Shown here piece after piece: positions 25,114 through 35,545 of a stretch of 64,000 bases of DNA. A model generated the notes under the pieces. The model was not told the origin of the DNA. It did not search any database and worked only from the letters and a program-made list of their open reading frames with translations. The stretch comes from Streptomyces sp. SLBN-118 (GTDB lineage Bacteria > Actinomycetota > Actinomycetes > Streptomycetales > Streptomycetaceae). The DNA lies in contig NZ_VFNP01000002.1 of assembly GCF_006715635.1 (NCBI RefSeq), positions 2,604,001-2,668,000 on the forward strand, in the 5' to 3' direction. Positions within the stretch are counted from its first letter, which is position 1; each line of letters opens with the position of its first letter. Made by a program: the position numbers and the translations under genes.

Positions 25114-27279
25114 TCAGTCCCTCCGCGCGGGCGGGCCCGCGAGCTGCTGGGTTTCGTCCGGTTCCTCTTCGGCCGGCCGGTACGGCTTGATCTCCGGGGC
25201 GTCGATGGAGCCGTCGGGCTGGATCTTGGGGAGCGCCTTCTGCGGCGCGGGCAGCAGGGCCTTCTTCAGGTCCTGGCCGCCCTTCCCGTCGAGTCCGTAC
25301 ATCGCCTCGTAGATCTTGCGCACGGCGGGACCCGAGGCGCCGGAACCCGTACCACCCTGGGCGATCGTCATGATGATCGTGTAGTCCGGGGTGTACGAGA
25401 CGAACCAGGAGGTCGTCTGCTTGCCGTAGACCTCCGCCGTACCCGTCTTGGCGTGCATCGGGATCTTGTCCTGCGGCCAGCCGCCGAATCGCCAGGCGGC
25501 GGTACCGCGGGTCGCGACTCCCGCGAGGGCTTCGTCTATCTGGCCGCGGGTCTTGGAGTTCATGGGGAGCTTGCCGTGCGACGTGGGTCTGATCTGCCGC
25601 ACGCTCTTGCCGTCCGCGCTGATGACCGCCTTGCCGATGGTGGGGTTGAAGAGCGTGCCCCCGTTGGCGATGGCGGCGTAGATCGTGGCCATCTGGATCG
25701 GGGTGACGAGTGTGTCGCCCTGGCCGATGGAGTAGTTGACGGAGTCACCCGCTCGCATACGGTTGCCTTCGAGGCAGTTCTCGTAGGCGATCTTCTCGAC
25801 GTAGTCGCCGTTCTTCTTGCCCTGCTTGCACCAGCTGTCCTTGTTGGCCTCCCAGAAGCGCTGCTTCCACTGGCGGTCGGGGACACGGCCGCTGACCTCG
25901 TTGGGGAGGTCGATGCCGGTCTCCTTGCCGAGACCGAACTGGTGGGCGGTCTTGTAGAACCAGTCGTTGGGGTGCTTCTTGGGCTTCGTCCCACCGTCCT
26001 TCTGCCACTGCTGGTGGGAGAGGGCATAGAAGACGGTGTCGCAGGAGACCTCAAGGGCCTGGCCGAGGGTGATCGAACCGTGGCCCTGGGACTCGAAGTT
26101 CTTGAAGACCTGGCCGCCGATCGAGTACGAGCTGGGGCAGGGGTAGTGGCCGTCGAATTCGTATCCGGCGTTGACCGCGGCCGTCGAGGAGATGACCTTG
26201 AAGATCGAGCCGGGGGCGGCCTGCCCCTGGATCGCGCGGTTCAGCAGCGGGTAGTTGGAGTCCTTTCCGGTGAGCTTGGCGTAGTCCTTGGCGGAGATGC
26301 CGCCGACCCAGGAGTTGGGATCGTAGGTGGGCTGGGAGGCCATCGAGATGATCCGGCCGGTCCTGTTCTCCATCACCACGACGGCACCGGCGTCGGCCTT
26401 GTAGTTCTCGTCGGTGTTCTTGTCGAACTCCCCACGGGCCGTCTTCATCGCCTTGTCGAGCTCGTACTCCGCGACGGCCTGGACACGTGCGTCGATGGAG
26501 GTGACGAGGTTGGCGCCGGGCTGGGCCTCGTCCTTGGCGGCCTGACCGATGACGCGGCCGAGGTTGTCGACCTCGTAACGGGTGACTCCTGCCTTGCCGC
26601 GCAGCTCCTTGTCGTAGGTGCGCTCAATGCCCGAGCGGCCGACCTGGTCGGAGCGCAGGAACGGCGAGTTGGTGTCCTTGGCCTCGGTGATCTCCTCGTC
26701 GGTGACCGGCGAGAGATAGCCGAGCACCTGTGCGGTGTTGGCCTTGCCGGGAGCGGTGTAGCGGCGTACGGCGGTGGGTTCGGCGGTGATGCCGGGGAAG
26801 TCCTCGGCGCGTTCACGGATCTGCAGGGCCTGCTGCGTGGTGGTCTCGTCGGTGACCGGGATCGGCTGGTAGGGCGAGCCGTTCCAGCAGGGCTGAGGGG
26901 TCTTGGCGTCGCAGAGCCTGACCTTGTCCATGACGTCCTTCGGCTTCATGCCGAGGACGGCCGCGAGACGGGTGAGCACGCCCTTGCCGTCGTCGTTCAT
27001 CTTCATCAGCTCGGTGCGGGACGCGGAGACCACGAGGCGGGTCTCGTTGTCGGCGAGCGGGATGCCGCGGGCGTCGAGGATCTCGCCGCGGACGGCGGGC
27101 TGGACGACCTGCTGGACGTGGTTGTTCTTGGCCTCGTCGGTGTACTCCTCGCCGTTGCGGATCTGGAGGTACCAGAGGCGTCCGCCGAGGGTCAGCAGGA
27201 GGGAGAAGACGAGTACCTGGATGATCACGAGCCGGATCTGGACCCGGGGGGTCCGCCCGGTCTCCGGAATGTTGCTCAC
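25114..27279 (-). CDS. mrdA: Penicillin-binding protein 2 (transpeptidase)
   Basis: This 721-residue protein has a single N-terminal membrane anchor (about 18-38), a dimerisation domain (about 60-230) and a transpeptidase domain. The active serine is in PGSIFK (SxxK, about residue 358), the second motif is YSIGQGD, and KTGTAEV is near 609. It crosslinks peptidoglycan outside the membrane with RodA. The GTG start has GAGGGGG six bases upstream and follows mreD by 13 bases. A proline/glutamate-rich tail of about 60 residues follows the catalytic domain. Confidence 0.94.
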   Translation of the reverse strand: MSNIPETGRTPRVQIRLVIIQVLVFSLLLTLGGRLWYLQIRNGEEYTDEAKNNHVQQVVQPAVRGEILDARGIPLADNETRLVVSASRTELMKMNDDGKGVLTRLAAVLGMKPKDVMDKVRLCDAKTPQPCWNGSPYQPIPVTDETTTQQALQIRERAEDFPGITAEPTAVRRYTAPGKANTAQVLGYLSPVTDEEITEAKDTNSPFLRSDQVGRSGIERTYDKELRGKAGVTRYEVDNLGRVIGQAAKDEAQPGANLVTSIDARVQAVAEYELDKAMKTARGEFDKNTDENYKADAGAVVVMENRTGRIISMASQPTYDPNSWVGGISAKDYAKLTGKDSNYPLLNRAIQGQAAPGSIFKVISSTAAVNAGYEFDGHYPCPSSYSIGGQVFKNFESQGHGSITLGQALEVSCDTVFYALSHQQWQKDGGTKPKKHPNDWFYKTAHQFGLGKETGIDLPNEVSGRVPDRQWKQRFWEANKDSWCKQGKKNGDYVEKIAYENCLEGNRMRAGDSVNYSIGQGDTLVTPIQMATIYAAIANGGTLFNPTIGKAVISADGKSVRQIRPTSHGKLPMNSKTRGQIDEALAGVATRGTAAWRFGGWPQDKIPMHAKTGTAEVYGKQTTSWFVSYTPDYTIIMTIAQGGTGSGASGPAVRKIYEAMYGLDGKGGQDLKKALLPAPQKALPKIQPDGSIDAPEIKPYRPAEEEPDETQQLAGPPARRD

Positions 27280-27292
27280 GCTGCCCCCTCGG

Positions 27293-27961
27293 TCACAGTC
27301 GCTTGACTCCCTTGATGCGGCCGGCCCGTGCCGCCCGCGTCCTGGATGCCTTCACCCGCAGTCCGCCGCGCTGAGTGCCGATCCGCAGACCGGTGCCGGA
27401 GGAGAGCCAGCCGGAGGCGACGTCGCCGCCGCCGCTGCTCGAACTCTCGGACAGCGGATCGTTCTCGGCGCGTCTGGCGAGGGCCATGATCAGCGGCACG
27501 GTGAAGGGCGCGAGCAGCAGGTCGTAGACGGCGGCCGTGAGCAGCAGGCTGCCCAGGCCCACATGGCGGGCCGCGGTGTCGCCGACGAGGGCGCCGACCC
27601 CCGCGTACAGAAGCGTCGAGCCGATGGCGGCCGCGACGACCACGACCATCGGTCCGGTGGCGGACTTGAGCTGGCCGTTGTCGGGGCGCACCAGCCCCGC
27701 GAGGTAGCCGATGACGCAGAGCACGAGTGCGTAGCGTCCCGCGGCGTGGTCGGCGGGCGGGGCGAGGTCGGCGAGCAGGCCCGCGCCGAAGCCGATGAGG
27801 GCGCCGGCCATGTGCCCGTACACGAAGGCGAGGCCAAGAACGACGAGCAGCAGCAGGTCGGGGACGGCGCCGGGGAGTTGGAGGCGGGCGAGGACGGAGA
27901 CCTGGATGACGAGGGCGACCACGACGAGTGTCGTGGAGAGCAGCATCCGGTTGAAACGCAT
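27293..27961 (-). CDS. mreD: Rod shape-determining protein MreD
   Basis: This 222-residue membrane protein has about five or six hydrophobic helices in residues 1-165, starting MRFNRMLLSTTLVVVALVIQ, then a Ser/Gly-rich, basic cytoplasmic tail. MreD links MreC to the rest of the elongation machinery. The ATG is 13 bases after mreC with AGGAG about ten bases upstream. It is poorly conserved as a family, so identification leans on position between mreC and pbp2. Confidence 0.9.
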   Translation of the reverse strand: MRFNRMLLSTTLVVVALVIQVSVLARLQLPGAVPDLLLLVVLGLAFVYGHMAGALIGFGAGLLADLAPPADHAAGRYALVLCVIGYLAGLVRPDNGQLKSATGPMVVVVAAAIGSTLLYAGVGALVGDTAARHVGLGSLLLTAAVYDLLLAPFTVPLIMALARRAENDPLSESSSSGGGDVASGWLSSGTGLRIGTQRGGLRVKASRTRAARAGRIKGVKRL

Positions 27962-27974
27962 GACGGATCAGCTC

Positions 27975-28928
27975 CTACGGCTCGTCGGTCAGGCCGGTCG
28001 CGTCCACACCGTCGCCGGGTGACGGGGTGACCGTCACCGTGACCGTCGGTGTGGGCTTCGGGGCCGCGGGCTTGGGCGGCAGGACCGCGTCGCGCGGATC
28101 GGACCGGGGTGCCTGGACGACGACGCCGACGATGTCGAGCTTGGTGAAGCCGACGAACGGCCGGACGTAGATGGTGCGGGTCAGGCCGCCGCCGGAGGGG
28201 TCGACACGGACGACCTCCCCGACCGGGACACCCGGCACGAACGGCTTGTCGGCCTGCGAGCCGAAGGTGACCAGGCGGTCTCCCTTCTTGACCTTGGACT
28301 TGCCGTTGAGCAGCTGTACGGACAGCGGACGGTCGCCCTGGCCGGTGGCGAAGCCCAGTTCGTCGGTCTTCTCCATGCGCGTTCCGACGGTGAAGTCCGG
28401 GTCGTTGGCGAGCAATACGGTCGCGGTGTTCGGGCCGACCGTGGTGACGCGTCCGACGAGCCCGTCGCCGTTGAGGACGGTCATGTCCCGCTGGATGCCG
28501 TCGCTGGAGCCGACGTCGATGGTCACCGTCCAGGAGAAGCCCTGGGCCGCCCCGATGGCAATGACTTCGGCGCCCTTGATTCCGTACTGTCCCGCGCCGG
28601 CCTTCTTGAGCATCTTGTCGAGCTCGCGCACCCGGCTGCGGTTGCGGTCGTCGCTGCCGAGTCTCTGCTTCAGCGCGGCGTTCTCGTGTTCCAGTTGGGT
28701 GATGCGGTCGTGGCGCTGTCCGGAGTCCCGCACCGCTCCGATCGCGTTGCCGATCGGGTCGACCGCTGCCGCGACGCCGTTCTCGACCGGTCCGAAGACC
28801 GTGGCGGCGGCCTGCCGGGCGCCGTCGACCGGTGAATCCTCGCCCCCGCGGATATCCACCGTGATCAAAGCGAACGCGATGGCGATCAGCAGCACCAGGA
28901 GCAGCCGGCTCTCTCGTGTGTCCCTCAC
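27975..28928 (-). CDS. mreC: Rod shape-determining protein MreC
   Basis: This 317-residue protein has one N-terminal membrane helix (LLLVLLIAIAFALITVDI), a coiled-coil stretch (QRHDRITQLEHENAALKQRL, about 70-110) and two beta-barrel modules outside the membrane (VTIDVGSSDGIQRDMTVLN, GLVGRVTTVGPNTATVLLA). The C-terminus is a Pro/Thr tail. It acts as a scaffold for PBP2 and RodA. GTG is the only in-frame start; GAGGAAGG lies somewhat far (about 14 bases) upstream. An inverted repeat and a gap of 111 bases separate it from mreB. Confidence 0.93.
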   Translation of the reverse strand: MRDTRESRLLLVLLIAIAFALITVDIRGGEDSPVDGARQAAATVFGPVENGVAAAVDPIGNAIGAVRDSGQRHDRITQLEHENAALKQRLGSDDRNRSRVRELDKMLKKAGAGQYGIKGAEVIAIGAAQGFSWTVTIDVGSSDGIQRDMTVLNGDGLVGRVTTVGPNTATVLLANDPDFTVGTRMEKTDELGFATGQGDRPLSVQLLNGKSKVKKGDRLVTFGSQADKPFVPGVPVGEVVRVDPSGGGLTRTIYVRPFVGFTKLDIVGVVVQAPRSDPRDAVLPPKPAAPKPTPTVTVTVTPSPGDGVDATGLTDEP

Positions 28929-28979
28929 GTGCGGCGGCCGTGCCTTCCTCGTAGGAATGTTGATGTCTGTATATCAACG

Positions 28980-29017
28980 ATCCGCCGTACGGGTTGGCAG
29001 GCCCCCATACGGCGGAT
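28980..29017 (-). promoter_or_regulatory. Inverted repeat between mreB and mreC
   Basis: ATCCGCCGTA (28980-28989) pairs with TACGGCGGAT (29008-29017) across an 18-base loop that itself has short GGG/CCC complementarity. It could be a partial terminator that lowers mreCD expression relative to mreB, or an operator. Confidence 0.5.
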
Positions 29018-29039
29018 TGTCGCTGGTCCGTCGATGCCG

Positions 29040-30071
29040 CTAGCGGCGGGGCTGGGCGTCCAGCACCTGCTGGAGCGCCTCGAACTCCTCGACGCACTTG
29101 CCGGATCCGAGGGCAACCGAGTCCAGCGGATCCTCGGCGATATGGATGGGCATTCCGGTCTCGCGGCGCAGCCGCTCGTCCAGGCCGCGCAGCAGGGCGC
29201 CACCGCCGGTGAGGACGATGCCGCGGTCCATGACGTCGCCGGAGAGCTCCGGCGGGCACTTGTCGAGGGTGGTCTTGACGGCGTCGACGATCGCGTTGAC
29301 CGGTTCCTCGATCGCCTTGCGGACTTCGGCCGCCGAGATGACGACGGTCTTCGGCAGACCGGAGACGAGGTCACGGCCACGGATCTCGGTGTGCTCGTCC
29401 TTGTCCATGTCATAGGCGGAACCGATGGTGATCTTGATGTTCTCGGCGGTCCGTTCGCCGAGCAGGAGCGAGTACTCCTTCTTGATGTGCTGGATGATCG
29501 CGTTGTCCAGCTCGTCGCCGGCGACGCGGATGGACTGCGCCGTGACGATTCCGCCGAGTGAGATGACGGCGACTTCGGTGGTCCCGCCACCGATGTCGAC
29601 GACCATGTTGCCGGTGGCTTCATGGACCGGGAGTCCGGAGCCGATGGCCGCGGCCATCGGCTCCTCGATGATGTGCACCTGTCGGGCGCCCGCCTGCGTC
29701 GATGCCTCGATGACCGCGCGGCGCTCGACGCCCGTGATGCCCGAGGGCACACAGACGACGACGCGCGGCCGGGCGAGGTAGCGACGCTTGTGAATCTTCA
29801 GGATGAAGTAGCGGAGCATCCGTTCGGTGATTTCGAAGTCGGCGATGACGCCGTCCTTCAGCGGCCGGACGGCAACGATGTTGCCCGGTGTCCGGCCGAT
29901 CATCTTTTTCGCCTCGGCGCCGACCGCGAGAATGCCGCCCGTGTTGGTGTTGATGGCGACGACGGACGGCTCGTTGAGGACGATCCCCCGGCCCCTGACG
30001 TACACCAGCGTGTTGGCGGTCCCGAGGTCGACAGCCATGTCACGGCCGATGAACGACATGTTGTTCCCCAT
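29040..30071 (-). CDS. mreB: Actin-like protein MreB
   Basis: This 343-residue actin homologue polymerises under the membrane and organises wall synthesis. Signatures: phosphate-1 loop [28 protein letters not shown], phosphate-2 [18 protein letters not shown], and the adenosine motif [14 protein letters not shown]. The first ATG (30071) gives [16 protein letters not shown] second ATG at 30059 has GGGGA at better spacing and would remove four residues. In S. coelicolor MreB is needed mainly for spore wall formation. It heads the mre cluster. Confidence 0.96.
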   Translation of the reverse strand: MGNNMSFIGRDMAVDLGTANTLVYVRGRGIVLNEPSVVAINTNTGGILAVGAEAKKMIGRTPGNIVAVRPLKDGVIADFEITERMLRYFILKIHKRRYLARPRVVVCVPSGITGVERRAVIEASTQAGARQVHIIEEPMAAAIGSGLPVHEATGNMVVDIGGGTTEVAVISLGGIVTAQSIRVAGDELDNAIIQHIKKEYSLLLGERTAENIKITIGSAYDMDKDEHTEIRGRDLVSGLPKTVVISAAEVRKAIEEPVNAIVDAVKTTLDKCPPELSGDVMDRGIVLTGGGALLRGLDERLRRETGMPIHIAEDPLDSVALGSGKCVEEFEALQQVLDAQPRR

Positions 30072-30255
30072 GAGGATGCGTCTGGCCTTCCCAAGTCGAG
30101 CGTTGATGGCTTTTTAGGACGGCGAGGTGGGTGCTGTGGCGTGGAGGTTTCATCGTAGTGCCGCCTGCACGGACACCGCGCGGTGAGTCCACCTCTCAAT
30201 GTGGTGACGAGGTGTCGGGGCGATGAGTTCCCGTAAAGCGCTCTTGTACACCGAA

Positions 30256-30282
30256 GGGCGACCGAAATTCCATCGGTCGCCC
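30256..30282 (-). terminator. Terminator of ndk
   Basis: GGGCGACCGA (30256-30265) and TCGGTCGCCC (30273-30282) form a perfect ten-base stem with a seven-base loop, 33 bases after the ndk stop and upstream of mreB. Confidence 0.75.
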
Positions 30283-30314
30283 CAGGTGAAGAGCTCTGTA
30301 TGGCTGACGGCCAA

Positions 30315-30728
30315 TCAGGAAAGTCCGGGGAAGAAAATCTTGAGTTCTCGAATGGCGGACTCCTCGGAGTCCGAGGCGTGGATGAGGTTCTCCCGCACGA
30401 TGGTGCCGAAGTCCCCACGGATCGAACCGGGCGCGGCGGCGATCGGGTCGGTCGGCCCCGCGAGGGCGCGCAGGCCCTCGATGACCCGCTCGCCCTCGAC
30501 GACGAACGCGACGACCGGGCCGGACTGCATGAACTCGATGAGCGGCTCGTAGAACGGCCGTCCGACGTGCTCGGCGTAGTGCTGCTCGAGGATCTCCTGG
30601 TCGAGGGTGCGCAGCTCCAGCGCCGTGATCTGCCAGCCGGCCTTGGCTTCGATCCGGCCGATGATCTCGCCGATCAGGCCGCGGCGTACGGCGTCGGGCT
30701 TGAGCAGGACGAGCGTGCGCTGGGTCAC
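30315..30728 (-). CDS. ndk: Nucleoside diphosphate kinase
   Basis: This 137-residue enzyme passes the gamma phosphate of ATP to other nucleoside diphosphates through a phosphohistidine. That histidine is in RENLIHASDS near residue 117. The N-terminal TLVLLKPDAVRRGLIGEII is the standard family motif. The GTG start has AAGGAG nine bases upstream. Length and motifs are ordinary. Confidence 0.97.
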   Translation of the reverse strand: MTQRTLVLLKPDAVRRGLIGEIIGRIEAKAGWQITALELRTLDQEILEQHYAEHVGRPFYEPLIEFMQSGPVVAFVVEGERVIEGLRALAGPTDPIAAAPGSIRGDFGTIVRENLIHASDSEESAIRELKIFFPGLS

Positions 30729-30791
30729 GGTGCGGGCTCCTTGTTTACGGATTCGGGAGTTCAGAGGCTACAGGGCAGGACGGCGCGCCGA

Positions 30792-31145
30792 TTACGCAGC
30801 GTCAGGCTCCGACGGGGCCTGCGCGGCCCATCTCGCCTTCACCTCGTCGATCTTGCGGCCGTAGTGGACCGAGGCCCACCACAGGCCCGCGAAGATCGCG
30901 CCGAGAAAGAACATCGTCGGCACTACGAAGCCACTGGCGATCAGTCCGATCTGCAGTGCCCAGCCGAGCTGCACGCCGCCGGGGCGGCCGATCATTCCGC
31001 AGAGCAGGATGCAGAGCAGCATCCCCGTGCCGGAGACCGTCCAGACGGTTGCCATGGAGAGGTCGTCGGACTTCATGGCGACGAGACCGGCGAAGCCGAT
31101 CACGAAGAACTCGCCGATCAGCGTGGAAGCACAGAGCGTACGCAT
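30792..31145 (-). CDS. DUF4233 small membrane protein
   Basis: This 117-residue protein has four hydrophobic helices (LIGEFFVIGFAGLVAM, VSGTGMLLCILLCGMI, LGWALQIGLIASGFVVPTMF, FFLGAIFAGLWWASVHYG) and an acidic C-terminus. It matches the DUF4233 family that sits directly downstream of folC across actinobacteria. The function is unknown. The ATG is six bases after the folC stop, so it is in the folC operon. Confidence 0.88.
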   Translation of the reverse strand: MRTLCASTLIGEFFVIGFAGLVAMKSDDLSMATVWTVSGTGMLLCILLCGMIGRPGGVQLGWALQIGLIASGFVVPTMFFLGAIFAGLWWASVHYGRKIDEVKARWAAQAPSEPDAA

Positions 31146-31151
31146 CGAATG

Positions 31152-32642
31152 TCAGCCCTTCCCCAGCAGCAGCCGGGCCTCGCCCACCGTGATCACGGAA
31201 CCGGTCACCAGGACGCCCGCGCCCGCGAACTCGGACTCCTCCTCGGCGAGCGTGATCGCCGCCTCCAGCGCTTCGTCGAGACGCGGCTCGACAACCACCC
31301 GTTCGTCGCCGAAGACCTCGACGGCGACCGCCGCCAGCTCGTCGGCGTCCATCGACCGATGGCTCGAGTTCTGGGTGATCACCACCTCGGCGAAGATCGG
31401 CTCAAAGGCCTCCAGGAAGCCCCGGACGTCCTTGTCGCCGCTCGCGCCCACCACACCGATGAGGCGGGAGAAGCCGAACGACTCGGTGATCCCGTCGGCG
31501 GCCGCGCGGGCGCCCGCCGGGTTGTGCGCGGCGTCCAGGACGACCGTCGGGCTGCGGCGCACGACCTCCAGGCGGCCCGGAGAGGCCACCGAGGCGAACG
31601 CCTTGCGGATGGTGTCCATGTCGAGCGTGCGTGCCTGCTCGGAGCCGATGCCGAAGAACGCCTCGACCGCGGCGAGCGCCACAGCCGCGTTGTGTGCCTG
31701 ATGAGCTCCGTACAGCGGGAGGAAGATCTCTTCGTACTCCCCGCCGAGTCCGCGCAGCGTCACCAGCTGGCCGCCGACCGCGACTTCGCGGGCCACCACG
31801 CCGAACTCCATGCCCTCGCGCGCGACGGTGGCATCGACCTCGACGGCCTTCTTCAACATCACCTGCGCGGCGTCCACCGGCTGCTGCGCCAGGATGACCG
31901 TTGCGCCCTCCTTGATGACACCGGCCTTCTCCACGGCGATCTCCGCGGGCGTCTCGCCCAGGCGGTCGGTGTGGTCCAGGTCGATGGGGGTGATGACGGC
32001 GACGGATCCGTCGATGACGTTCGTCGCGTCCCAGCTGCCGCCCATGCCGACCTCGACGACGGCCACATCCACGGGCGCGTCGGCGAAGGCGGCGTACGCC
32101 ATGCCGGTCAGCACCTCGAAGAAGGACAGCCGGAACTCCTGCTGGGAGTCGACCATCTCGATGTACGGCTTGATGTCGTCGTACGTCTCGATGAAGCGCT
32201 CTGCGTCGATCGCGGCGCCGTCCAGACTGATCCGCTCGGTGACCGACTGGACGTGCGGCGAGGTGTACCGGCCGGTGCGCAGATCGAAGGCGCCGAGCAG
32301 CGACTCGATCATGCGGGCCGTTGACGTCTTGCCGTTCGTCCCCGTGATGTGGATCGAGGGGTACGCGCGCTGGGGCTCCCCCAGCACGTCCATCAGCGCC
32401 GAGATACGGGCTACCGACGGCTCCAGCTTGGTCTCGCCCCAGCGCGTCGCCAGGTCCGCCTCGACCGCGCGCAGCGCCTTGTCCACCTCCGGGTCTGCGG
32501 GCCGGGCGGGCACGGGGTCACCCTGGGGCGATCCGGCCTGCGCACGCAGGGTGCGACTGCCGGCCTCGATCACCGCCAGGTCGGGGTCACGGTCGGTCTC
32601 GGCGTCGACGATCTCGTCGAAGGGGTCCGGCTGGTTGCTCAC
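31152..32642 (-). CDS. folC: Folylpolyglutamate/dihydrofolate synthase
   Basis: This ligase of 496 residues adds glutamate to folates (and dihydropteroate in bifunctional forms) with ATP. The P-loop is ITGTNGKTSTAR near residue 100, followed by SPHVQSVTERISLDG, VGMGGSWDATNVI and LDAAHNPAGARA. The N-terminus has about 60 extra acidic residues compared with the family core. GTG at 32642 is chosen. It lacks a ribosome site, but TAGACT (32650-32655, - strand) ends seven bases before it, which fits leaderless transcription. A longer frame reaches back into valS and is not credible. Confidence 0.92.
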   Translation of the reverse strand: MSNQPDPFDEIVDAETDRDPDLAVIEAGSRTLRAQAGSPQGDPVPARPADPEVDKALRAVEADLATRWGETKLEPSVARISALMDVLGEPQRAYPSIHITGTNGKTSTARMIESLLGAFDLRTGRYTSPHVQSVTERISLDGAAIDAERFIETYDDIKPYIEMVDSQQEFRLSFFEVLTGMAYAAFADAPVDVAVVEVGMGGSWDATNVIDGSVAVITPIDLDHTDRLGETPAEIAVEKAGVIKEGATVILAQQPVDAAQVMLKKAVEVDATVAREGMEFGVVAREVAVGGQLVTLRGLGGEYEEIFLPLYGAHQAHNAAVALAAVEAFFGIGSEQARTLDMDTIRKAFASVASPGRLEVVRRSPTVVLDAAHNPAGARAAADGITESFGFSRLIGVVGASGDKDVRGFLEAFEPIFAEVVITQNSSHRSMDADELAAVAVEVFGDERVVVEPRLDEALEAAITLAEEESEFAGAGVLVTGSVITVGEARLLLGKG

Positions 32643-32702
32643 GGGGGCCAGTCTACGGAGGGGCAGTGACAGGACGGTCGCCACGCCCCTCTCAGGGGTC
32701 GC

Positions 32703-32777
32703 CGTGCCCCGTGAGCAGCGGGGCACGAACGCGAGAGGCCCGGGCCCAGGGTGCTCCCCCGGGGCCGGGGCCTCTCG
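32703..32777 (-). terminator. Double hairpin terminator of valS
   Basis: Two stems stand in series after valS: 32732-32747 with 32761-32777 (long GC-rich stem ending in a CTCTCG/CGAGAG base), then CGTGCCCCG (32703-32711) with CGGGGCACG (32719-32727). Confidence 0.8.
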
Positions 32778-32787
32778 TACGTCGCGA

Positions 32788-35409
32788 CTACGCCTGCGGC
32801 AGCCGGTCCAGCTGGGCCGTGATCCGCGCGATGTCCTCCTCGGCCTTGGCGAGGCGCGTACGGATCTTGTCGACCACGTTGTCCGGGGCCTTGGCGAGGA
32901 AGGCCTCGTTGCCGAGCTTGCCCAGCGCCTGGGCCTTCTCCTTCTCGGCCGCGGCCAGGTCCTTCGCAAGCCGCTTGCGCTCGGCGCCGACGTCGATCGT
33001 GCCGGACAGGTCGAGCGCGACCCTGGCCCCGGCGACCGGGAGGGTCGCCGTGGCGCTGAAGCCCCCACCCTCCGGCTGGAGCCGCAGCAGCTGCCGGATG
33101 GCGGCCTCGTGCGGCGCCAGCGCGGTGCCGTCCAGGCCGAGCCGGGCCGGAACCTTCTGCCCGGGCTGCAGCCCCTGGTCGGACCGGAACCGGCGGACCT
33201 CGGTGACGACGCGCTGGACGAGCTCGATCTCCTGCTCGGCGGCCTTGTCCCGGAAGCCGCTGTCACTCGGCCAGTCGGCGATGACGACCGACTCCTTACC
33301 GGTGAGCGTGGTCCACAGGGTCTCGGTGACGAACGGGACGATCGGGTGGAGGAGCCGCAGGGTGATGTCGAGGACCTCGCCCAGGACGCGTCCGGAGACG
33401 CGCGCCTGCTCGCCGCCCGCGAAGTACGTCGTCTTCGACAGCTCGACGTACCAGTCGAAGACCTCGTCCCACGCGAAGTGGTACAGGGAGTCGGCGAGCT
33501 TTGCGAACTGGTAGTCGTCGTAGTACGCGTCGACCTCGGCGACGACCGCGTTGAGCCGGGAAAGGATCCACCGGTCGGCCGCCGACAGCTGCTCGGCGGG
33601 CGGCAGTTCACCCTCCACCGTCGCGCCGTTCATGAGTGCGAAGCGGGTCGCGTTCCAGATCTTGTTGGCGAAGTTGCGCGACGCCTTGACCCAGTCCTCG
33701 CCGATCGGGACGTCGACACCGGGGTTGGCACCGTTGGCCAGCGTGAAGCGGACCGCGTCGGAACCGTAAGTGTCCATCCAGTCCAGCGGGTTGACCGCAT
33801 TGCCGAAGGACTTCGACATCTTCTTGCCGAACTGGTCGCGGACCATGCCGTGCAGGGCGATGGTGTGGAACGGCGGGGTGCCGTCCATCGCGTACAGGCC
33901 GAACATCATCATTCGGGCGACCCAGAAGAAGAGGATGTCGTACCCGGTGACGAGGACGGAGTTCGGATAGAACTTCTCTAGGCTCTCGGTCTGTTCGGGC
34001 CAGCCGAGGGTGGAGAAGGGCCACAGGCCGGAGGAGAACCAGGTGTCCAGGACATCGGTGTCCTGCGTCCAGCCCTCGCCCGCGGGCGGCTCCTCGTCCG
34101 GTCCGACGCAGACGACCTCGCCGTTCGGCCCGTACCAGACGGGAATGCGGTGGCCCCACCACAACTGACGCGAGATGCACCAGTCGTGCAGATTGTCGAC
34201 CCAGCCGAAGTACCGGGACTCCATCTCCTTGGGGTGGATGCTGACCCTGCCGTCACGGACAGCGTCCCCAGCGGCCTGCGCGAGGGGGCCGACCTTGACC
34301 CACCACTGCATGGACAGCCGCGGTTCGATCGTCGTCTTGCAGCGTGAGCAGTGGCCGACGGAGTGGGTGTAGGGACGCTTCTCGGCAACGATCCGGCCGT
34401 CGGCGCGCAGCGCGCCGACGATCGCGGAACGGGCTTCCAGACGGTCGAGACCCTGGAACGGGCCGTGCACGGTGATGACCGCGTGCTCGTCCATGACGGC
34501 GAGGTTCGGCAGGCCGTGGCGCTGGCCGATCTCGAAGTCGTTCGGGTCGTGGGCCGGGGTGACCTTGACGGCGCCCGTGCCGAACTCGGGGTCGACGTGC
34601 TCGTCGGCGACAACCGGAATCCGGCGACCGGTGAGCGGCAGCTCGATCTCCGTGCCGACGAGGTGGGCGTAGCGCTCGTCGTCGGGGTGGACGGCGACCG
34701 CCGTGTCACCGAGCATCGTTTCGGCCCGAGTCGTCGCGACGACGATCGACGCGTCGCCGTCGCCGTAGCGGATCGAGACCAGCTCGCCGTCGTCGTCCTG
34801 GTACTCCACCTCGATGTCGGAGATCGCCGTCAGGCAGCGCGGGCACCAGTTGATGATCCGTTCCGCGCGGTAGATCAGCTCGTCGTCGTAGAGCCTCTTG
34901 AAAATCGTCTGGACGGCCTGGGAGAGGCCTTCGTCCATCGTGAAGCGCTCGCGACTCCAGTCGACACCGTCGCCGAGGCGGCGCATCTGACCGGAGATCT
35001 GCCCGCCGGACTGCGCCTTCCACTGCCAGACCCGCTCAACGAAGGCTTCGCGGCCGAGGTCATGGCGGGACTTGCCCTCCTTGGCCAGCTCTCGCTCGAC
35101 GACGTTCTGGGTGGCGATACCGGCGTGGTCCATGCCGGGTTGCCACAGGGTCTCGTATCCCTGCATCCGCTTGCGGCGGGTGAGGGCGTCGATCAGCGTG
35201 TGCTCGAAGGCATGCCCGAGGTGCAGGGAGCCGGTGACGTTCGGCGGCGGGATGACGATCGTGTACGCAGGCTTCTCGCTCTTCGCGTCCGCCTCGAAGT
35301 AACCGCGCTCTACCCAGCGCTCGTACAGCTTCCCCTCTACTTCGGCCGGCGCGTACTGGGTCGGCAGTTCGGGGTTGCTGGCTGGCTGCTGCTGAGTGTT
35401 CTCGGTCAC
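32788..35409 (-). CDS. valS: Valyl-tRNA synthetase
   Basis: This 873-residue class I synthetase charges tRNA-Val. HLGH is at 63-66 ([19 protein letters not shown]), the editing domain spans about 190-330, KMSKS lies near 531 in [10 protein letters not shown], and a coiled-coil tRNA-binding arm forms the last 65 residues ([20 protein letters not shown]). Cysteine pairs CPRC and CSRC may hold zinc. The GTG start has TAAACT (35416-35421, - strand) ending six bases before it and no ribosome site, so the mRNA may be leaderless. No T-box leader is seen. Confidence 0.97.
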   Translation of the reverse strand: MTENTQQQPASNPELPTQYAPAEVEGKLYERWVERGYFEADAKSEKPAYTIVIPPPNVTGSLHLGHAFEHTLIDALTRRKRMQGYETLWQPGMDHAGIATQNVVERELAKEGKSRHDLGREAFVERVWQWKAQSGGQISGQMRRLGDGVDWSRERFTMDEGLSQAVQTIFKRLYDDELIYRAERIINWCPRCLTAISDIEVEYQDDDGELVSIRYGDGDASIVVATTRAETMLGDTAVAVHPDDERYAHLVGTEIELPLTGRRIPVVADEHVDPEFGTGAVKVTPAHDPNDFEIGQRHGLPNLAVMDEHAVITVHGPFQGLDRLEARSAIVGALRADGRIVAEKRPYTHSVGHCSRCKTTIEPRLSMQWWVKVGPLAQAAGDAVRDGRVSIHPKEMESRYFGWVDNLHDWCISRQLWWGHRIPVWYGPNGEVVCVGPDEEPPAGEGWTQDTDVLDTWFSSGLWPFSTLGWPEQTESLEKFYPNSVLVTGYDILFFWVARMMMFGLYAMDGTPPFHTIALHGMVRDQFGKKMSKSFGNAVNPLDWMDTYGSDAVRFTLANGANPGVDVPIGEDWVKASRNFANKIWNATRFALMNGATVEGELPPAEQLSAADRWILSRLNAVVAEVDAYYDDYQFAKLADSLYHFAWDEVFDWYVELSKTTYFAGGEQARVSGRVLGEVLDITLRLLHPIVPFVTETLWTTLTGKESVVIADWPSDSGFRDKAAEQEIELVQRVVTEVRRFRSDQGLQPGQKVPARLGLDGTALAPHEAAIRQLLRLQPEGGGFSATATLPVAGARVALDLSGTIDVGAERKRLAKDLAAAEKEKAQALGKLGNEAFLAKAPDNVVDKIRTRLAKAEEDIARITAQLDRLPQA

Positions 35410-35545
35410 GGGCTCAGTTTAGGGGTGTCACAGGGCCGTACTGAAACGGGAATCTTCCGTAACGGTGTGACCCCCACCGCCCCAGGGCGTTGGCGCTTGA
35501 GCCAGGATGTTCGAACCACATAAGTAACTGGAGGGGAACGCAGTA

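Noticed and set aside
24604..27306. Open frame of 900 codons on the + strand opposite rodA and pbp2
   Set aside because: It is antisense to catalytic motifs of two confident genes and shows only reversed-frame composition.
35410..35545. T-box leader upstream of valS
   Set aside because: The gap is only 136 bp, no T-box core sequence or specifier stem was seen, and a -10 box stands six bases before the start codon.
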